DNA of 9,592 bases from an uncultured Erysipelotrichaceae bacterium (GTDB lineage: Bacteria > Bacillota_I > Bacilli_A > Erysipelotrichales > Erysipelotrichaceae). This document shows, piece by piece, positions 6,130-9,592 of the stretch (positions are counted from its first letter, which is position 1; the number at the start of each line of letters is the position of its first letter). The position numbers and the translations under genes were made by a program. Under the pieces are notes generated by a model. The model was not told the origin of the DNA. It did not search any database and saw only the letters and a program-made list of their open reading frames with translations. The stretch covers positions 1 through 9,592 of the forward strand of contig CAKUWO010000039.1 in the NCBI GenBank assembly GCA_934699415.1, written 5' to 3'.

Positions 6130-6610
6130 AACCAAAAATTATATTATTATCGCTTTATATGTAGCTTTAGCTTCATTGTTAAGCATTGTTGAAACAACTT
6201 TATTGCCGCCACTTCCGTATGGCATCAGAATCGGTCTAGCGAATGTTATTACGATAGTGGCACTATATCATTATTCAATAAAGGAAGCTCTTTTTATTAA
6301 TATTTTAAGAGTCTTCTTAACAGCTTTACTCCTTGGTGGTTTATTTAATATTTCTTTCTTTATTTCTTTAACAGGAGCTCTTTTTTCATCATTTATTTAT
6401 TTAATATGTGATAAAAATACAAGCTCAATTTATTTTATATCGATTCTTTCGGCTATTTTTCATAGCATAGGACAGCTATTTATTGTTACAATACTGTATC
6501 AGCAGATAAAGATGTTGTCACTTTTATTGCTACTAACTTTAATGTCTTTATTAAGTGGCACATTTACAGCTATTATTGCTGAAAATATTTTAAAGAGGGT
6601 AAAAAGATGA
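6122..6610 (+). CDS. Gx transporter family / 'heptaprenyl diphosphate synthase component I'-type membrane protein (EetB-like)
   Basis: A 162-residue integral membrane protein with about five hydrophobic segments. The N-terminal half carries the family pattern: a first helix ending in a PLPYGIRIGLANVITIVALY stretch, where G-x-[RK]-[IL]-GLAN is the hallmark, then EALFINILRVFLTALLLGG and a phenylalanine- and serine-rich helix. Many databases call this family heptaprenyl diphosphate synthase component I, but its S-component-like fold suggests a membrane transport or coupling role rather than catalysis. The EetB protein of Gram-positive electron transfer loci is, as I recall, of this family. It pairs here with a NusG-II protein, a common association. 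The start at 6122 rather than the GTG at 6119 follows from the Shine-Dalgarno spacing. Its TGA stop overlaps the rimO ATG by four bases. The transported substrate is unknown. Confidence 0.82.
   Translation: MNKTKNYIIIALYVALASLLSIVETTLLPPLPYGIRIGLANVITIVALYHYSIKEALFINILRVFLTALLLGGLFNISFFISLTGALFSSFIYLICDKNTSSIYFISILSAIFHSIGQLFIVTILYQQIKMLSLLLLLTLMSLLSGTFTAIIAENILKRVKR
6594..6599 (+). promoter_or_regulatory. Shine-Dalgarno site of rimO
   Basis: AGAGGG lies seven bases before the ATG at 6607, inside the final codons of the Gx gene. Together with the ATGA stop/start overlap it indicates coupled translation. Confidence 0.65.
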
Positions 6611-7902
6611 ATGTAGGTTTTGTATCACTTGGATGTTCAAAAAATCTTGTAGATTCTGAATATATCATATCTTTATTCAAAGATGAGCGTTTTAAAATCG
6701 AAAAAGATCCTAGCAAATGTGATGTCATTATTATTAATACTTGTGGTTTTATTTTAAGTGCTAAACAAGAAGCGATTGATACCATTCTTGAAATGGCTGA
6801 ATATAAGAAAGACCGTCTTAAGAAACTTATTGTTACAGGATGCTTTGTTGAAAGATACAAAGAAGAATTAATTAAAGAGTTTCCAGAGGTAGATGCTTTC
6901 TTAAAATTTGATGATTATGAAAAGATGAAAGAAATATTTACATCAGTAATTGGCGTCGATTTTTTAAGTTGTGATAATACTACACGCACCTTACTTACGC
7001 CATCATATTTCGCATATCTTAAAATATCTGAAGGTTGTAACCATCGTTGCGCTTATTGTGCTATTCCTAATATCCGTGGACGTTTTAAATCGGTATCAAT
7101 GGAAGAATTATTAATTGAAGCTAAAAGATTGGCTGATATGGGCATTAAAGAATTAAATGTTATTGGCCAAGATACTGCATTCTATGGTATTGATTTATAT
7201 CACCATTTCGCTTTAAGCGAATTGCTTGAGAAGTTAGATGAATTGCCATTTACTTGGATTCGTTTACTTTATTTATATCCTGATGAAATGGATGATAAAT
7301 TATTAAAAGTAATTAAAAATTCAAAACATATTCTTCCTTATTTTGATATGCCTGTTCAATATGGTTCTGATAAGATTTTAAAAGCAATGCGTCGTCCAAC
7401 AACAGCAGCATATTTAAAAGAGCGTTTCGATATGATTCATAAAATCTTTAATGGTGAAGAAATCTTACGCACTACATTCATGGTTGGCTTACCAGGAGAA
7501 GAGGAAGAAGATTTTAATGAAACATTAGCTTTTATTAAACAAGAAAGATTTGATTCTTTGGGCGCTTTTACTTATTCAAGAGAAGAAGATACACCTGCTT
7601 ACAATTTTGATAATCAAGTAGACGAAGATGTTAAACAAAAACGCTATGAAATCTTAATGCAAGTCCAAAAGAAAATTGTTGAAGAAAAAAATTCCGAGAA
7701 GATTGGTAATACATATCAAGTATTGATAGAGAAAAATGAAGCTATTTTTAATCGCTCAATTGGCAGAGCTTACTTTAGTGCACCAGAGGGTGTAGACCCT
7801 AATATCATCATTGAGAATGCGCCTGATTTAGAAATTGGCTCAATGGTCGAAGTTAAAATTAAAGGCTATCGTGATTATGATTTAATCGGTGAATTAGCGT
7901 GA
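6607..7902 (+). CDS. rimO: Ribosomal protein uS12 (S12) methylthiotransferase RimO
   Basis: RimO is a radical-SAM enzyme with two [4Fe-4S] clusters that adds a methylthio group to an aspartate of ribosomal protein S12 near the decoding site. The 431-residue protein has all three domains. The N-terminal methylthiotransferase domain has cluster cysteines C10 (SLGCSKN), C46 (NTCGF) and C79 (TGCF). The radical-SAM domain has C144-x3-C148-x2-C151 (GCNHRCAYC). A C-terminal TRAM domain spans about 366-430. SLGCSKNLVDSE at the start and IGRAYFSAPEGVDP (385-398) in TRAM are RimO-type and set it apart from MiaB and MtaB. One variation: DMPVQYGSD (247-255) has Tyr where most RimO proteins have His after PVQ. 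Length is normal. Translationally coupled to the Gx gene upstream (4-base overlap) and to the ROK kinase downstream (GTGA overlap). Confidence 0.95.
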   Translation: MNVGFVSLGCSKNLVDSEYIISLFKDERFKIEKDPSKCDVIIINTCGFILSAKQEAIDTILEMAEYKKDRLKKLIVTGCFVERYKEELIKEFPEVDAFLKFDDYEKMKEIFTSVIGVDFLSCDNTTRTLLTPSYFAYLKISEGCNHRCAYCAIPNIRGRFKSVSMEELLIEAKRLADMGIKELNVIGQDTAFYGIDLYHHFALSELLEKLDELPFTWIRLLYLYPDEMDDKLLKVIKNSKHILPYFDMPVQYGSDKILKAMRRPTTAAYLKERFDMIHKIFNGEEILRTTFMVGLPGEEEEDFNETLAFIKQERFDSLGAFTYSREEDTPAYNFDNQVDEDVKQKRYEILMQVQKKIVEEKNSEKIGNTYQVLIEKNEAIFNRSIGRAYFSAPEGVDPNIIIENAPDLEIGSMVEVKIKGYRDYDLIGELA

Positions 7903-8786
7903 AAACAATAGGTATCGATTTAGGTGGTACCAATTTACGACTAGCTTTGGTTGAAGATGGTAAAATATTGACTTTAAATAGCTATAAAAGCAATGCTTTA
8001 GATAAAGAAAAGTTACTTTCAATTATCTTAAAAGATATTCAAGTATTTAAAGCTTGTGGTGCTTTAGCTATTGGTATTGCAGTTGCAGGGCCAATAGATC
8101 CTAAATCAAAAAAACTAAATATGGCAACCAATATTCCTCTTTTTAAAGAATTTGATTTTATATCTTATCTTGAAAAAGAAAGTTTATTACCTGTTTATAT
8201 TGAAAATGATGCTAATGCTGCAGGATTAGCGATTAATCTTCTGGAATATCCTGATATTAACAGTTTGTATTACATAACCCATTCAACCGGTATCGGTGGG
8301 GCTTATATTCTTAATAAACAAATTATTAGTGGCTATAAAGGCTATGCAGGAGAAATAGGCAACTTAAAAATAAGCGAAGATGATTATATTCATAATCATT
8401 TAAATCATGGCTCATTAGAAAATCGTTGTTCGGGAACAGCAATTTTAGAAATAGCCAAAAAAGAAATTGATAGTAATATTGTAAGTCCAAGTGAAATATT
8501 TGAAAGGGCTAGAAAAGGCGATGAAAAAGCTTTAGCTATTATTGATTCAATGAGCAAAGAATTAGCTCTAGCTTTATCTTATATTGCCCATATTTTAAAT
8601 CCGGAAGTAATAGTTTTTGGTGGAGGAGTAGCTCTTCAACATGATTTATATTTTCCTTTGCTTAAAAAATATTTTAAAAATTATGTTCATGAAGCTTTAA
8701 AAGAAACGCCTATTATGGTAAGTAGTTTAGAAGAAGCTGGTGTTATCGGGGCATCGTTATTAGCTATTAAAAAAAGCAGAGATTAA
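7899..8786 (+). CDS. ROK-family sugar kinase (glucokinase-like), zinc motif absent
   Basis: A 295-residue cytoplasmic sugar kinase of the ROK family. ATP-binding phosphate-1 motif GIDLGGTN (5-12), catalytic Asp in IENDANAAG (D104), STGIGGAYI (129-137) and the adenosine region VIVFGGGVA (237-245) are all present. The diagnostic zinc site is not: the ExGH histidine is Asn (EIGN, N155) and the CxCGxxGCxE cluster is replaced by HNHLNHGSLENRCSG (165-179), with only the following Glu (E174) and the SGT kept. Such zinc-less ROK kinases do occur in Bacillota, as far as I recall. The sugar is uncertain; glucose is the default guess, with fructose, mannose or an amino sugar as alternatives. The GTG start overlaps the rimO stop in GTGA, and the MKTIGIDLGGT N-terminus is complete for the family, so this start is safe. 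Last gene of the operon, ending in a strong hairpin. Confidence 0.9.
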   Translation: MKTIGIDLGGTNLRLALVEDGKILTLNSYKSNALDKEKLLSIILKDIQVFKACGALAIGIAVAGPIDPKSKKLNMATNIPLFKEFDFISYLEKESLLPVYIENDANAAGLAINLLEYPDINSLYYITHSTGIGGAYILNKQIISGYKGYAGEIGNLKISEDDYIHNHLNHGSLENRCSGTAILEIAKKEIDSNIVSPSEIFERARKGDEKALAIIDSMSKELALALSYIAHILNPEVIVFGGGVALQHDLYFPLLKKYFKNYVHEALKETPIMVSSLEEAGVIGASLLAIKKSRD

Positions 8787-8797
8787 TTCTGCTTTTT
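8771..8797. terminator. Bidirectional terminator shared by the operon and the ttcA-like gene
   Basis: Arms AAAAAGCAGA (8771-8780) and TCTGCTTTTT (8788-8797) pair over 10 bp around a 7-base loop. It is flanked by T runs when read in either direction: five Ts within the arm on the + strand, seven on the minus strand. The overlapping stop codons of the two convergent genes (8783-8786) lie in the loop, so the arms encode the last residues of both proteins. Confidence 0.85.
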
Positions 8798-9592
8798 CTT
8801 ATGATAAGGATTAGCAATATTATTGTCAGCATCATTATAGTATTCTAAGAATGAATGGTGGCCATCATATAATGAAATACCAGGGAAACATTTAATATGC
8901 ACTGCATGTAAAGATTTAAAGATATTATTTTCAATCTCAGGATTGTTTTTGCGTAATTCTTTAATCAATTCTTTAATTTCTTGCCTTTTAGAATCAATAT
9001 CTTTTCTTTCGGTAAATGAACAAGCACATTGAATAAATTCTAAATTATTATATCTAGCCCAAGCTATAATGTCTTTCTCATAAACTTTATATAAAGGTCT
9101 AATTAATTCCATACCCTCAAAGTTCTCGCTTAAGGCTTTAGGGACGATTGTTTCAAGCTTTGATGAATAAAACATAGACATAAGTGTTGTTTCGATAACA
9201 TCGTTTAAATGGTGTCCTAAAGCGATTTTATTGCATCCTAGTTCTTTAGCTTTGTTGTAGAGATGGCCTCTACGCATACGAGCACAGATGTAACATGGCT
9301 TATCTTTATTGCAAGTAATAGCCGCTTTAAAAATATTTGTTTCATATAAAACATAAGGTATTTCTAATAATTCAGCATTGGCAATAACTTGTCTTTTAAT
9401 ATTTTCGTTATAACCAGGATCCATAATGAGATAAACTAAATCAAATTTTATATTGCTATGTCTTTGTAATATCTGTAACATCTTGGCAAGACACATTGAA
9501 TCTTTACCACCAGAGATGCAAATACAGATCTTATCGCCTTCTTTGATTAATTGATATTCATTAATGGCAGTAAGAAAAGGGGACCATAATTC
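8783..9592 (-). CDS. ttcA: TtcA-like tRNA 2-thiocytidine synthetase (PP-loop ATPase), 5' end missing
   Basis: The frame is open to the right edge, giving 269 visible residues; the ATG at 9494-9496 is not the start, because upstream codons encode the PP-loop SGGKDS (9497-9514) preceded by KEGDKICICI. This is an N-type ATP pyrophosphatase of the TtcA/TilS kind. TtcA adenylates C32 of tRNAs and replaces its oxygen with sulfur, using a [4Fe-4S] cluster. Supporting motifs in the visible part: CYIC at residues 100-103 within KPCYICARMRRGHLY, the LGHHLND motif (125-131), RPL, and a second cysteine pair CAC (189-191) where E. coli TtcA has CxxC. The TtcA architecture without TilS C-terminal domains argues against TilS. 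Many Bacillota encode TtcA-like proteins whose exact tRNA target is untested, so the symbol is provisional. Stop overlaps the ROK gene stop. Confidence 0.85.
   Translation of the reverse strand, partial: ELWSPFLTAINEYQLIKEGDKICICISGGKDSMCLAKMLQILQRHSNIKFDLVYLIMDPGYNENIKRQVIANAELLEIPYVLYETNIFKAAITCNKDKPCYICARMRRGHLYNKAKELGCNKIALGHHLNDVIETTLMSMFYSSKLETIVPKALSENFEGMELIRPLYKVYEKDIIAWARYNNLEFIQCACSFTERKDIDSKRQEIKELIKELRKNNPEIENNIFKSLHAVHIKCFPGISLYDGHHSFLEYYNDADNNIANPYHKKKQN

Noticed and set aside
6573..6860. 95-codon open frame on the minus strand across the Gx/rimO junction
   Set aside because: Antisense to two well-supported genes, with no start signals and no family resemblance.
6608..7902. 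Possible Mycoplasma-type code (TGA = Trp), suggested by the low GC content
   Set aside because: TGA ends the Gx and rimO genes at sensible family lengths, exactly at the overlapping starts of the next genes, and tryptophans are TGG.

Overview
The window looks like chromosomal DNA of a low-GC member of the Bacillota, most likely a Bacilli/Erysipelotrichia-type or RF39-like gut lineage. The evidence is strong A+T bias in coding and non-coding DNA, an IspH and a CshB helicase that resemble the Bacillus proteins, and a MurJ/YtgP-type flippase. TGA is used as a stop codon (ends of the genes at 6122-6610 and 6607-7902) and tryptophan is TGG, so the standard bacterial code applies and not the Mycoplasma code. 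No mobile elements, CRISPR arrays, tRNA or rRNA genes were seen. The DNA is almost fully coding and no gap exceeds about 90 bases.

Layout. (1) 2-937 (+): C-terminal part of a MurJ/YtgP-like lipid flippase entering from the left edge. It converges on (2) ispH (934-1833, -), with four bases shared at the stops and the flippase terminator lying inside ispH. (3) cshB, a DEAD-box RNA helicase (1924-3276, +), is divergent from ispH across a 90-bp promoter region. (4) 3325-5742 (-): an 805-residue protein that joins a TetM/EF-G-like ribosomal GTPase to a C-terminal Rae1/YacP-type NYN ribonuclease domain; two terminator hairpins separate it from cshB. (5) A tightly overlapping + strand operon, 5794-8786: a NusG-domain-II membrane-anchored protein, a Gx-type membrane protein, rimO and a ROK-family sugar kinase. 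(6) 8783-9592 (-): a TtcA-like tRNA thiolation enzyme whose 5' end lies beyond the right edge, converging on the operon at a shared bidirectional terminator.

Theme. Four of the products act on ribosomes, rRNA or tRNA: CshB, the GTPase-nuclease, RimO and the TtcA-like enzyme. IspH, RimO and the TtcA-like enzyme are iron-sulfur proteins. The NusG-II/Gx pair resembles the EetA/EetB membrane proteins of Gram-positive flavin-based electron transfer loci.

Main points of interest. First, the translational GTPase fused to an apparently intact A-site-type endoribonuclease domain, which suggests a one-protein ribosome-targeted mRNA cleavage system. Second, three of the four promoter-proximal genes have a -10-like hexamer exactly six bases before the ATG and no Shine-Dalgarno sequence, which predicts leaderless mRNAs, whereas cshB and two operon-internal genes have good Shine-Dalgarno sites. 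Third, terminators are embedded in the coding ends of opposing genes. Fourth, the ROK kinase has lost the family's zinc site.
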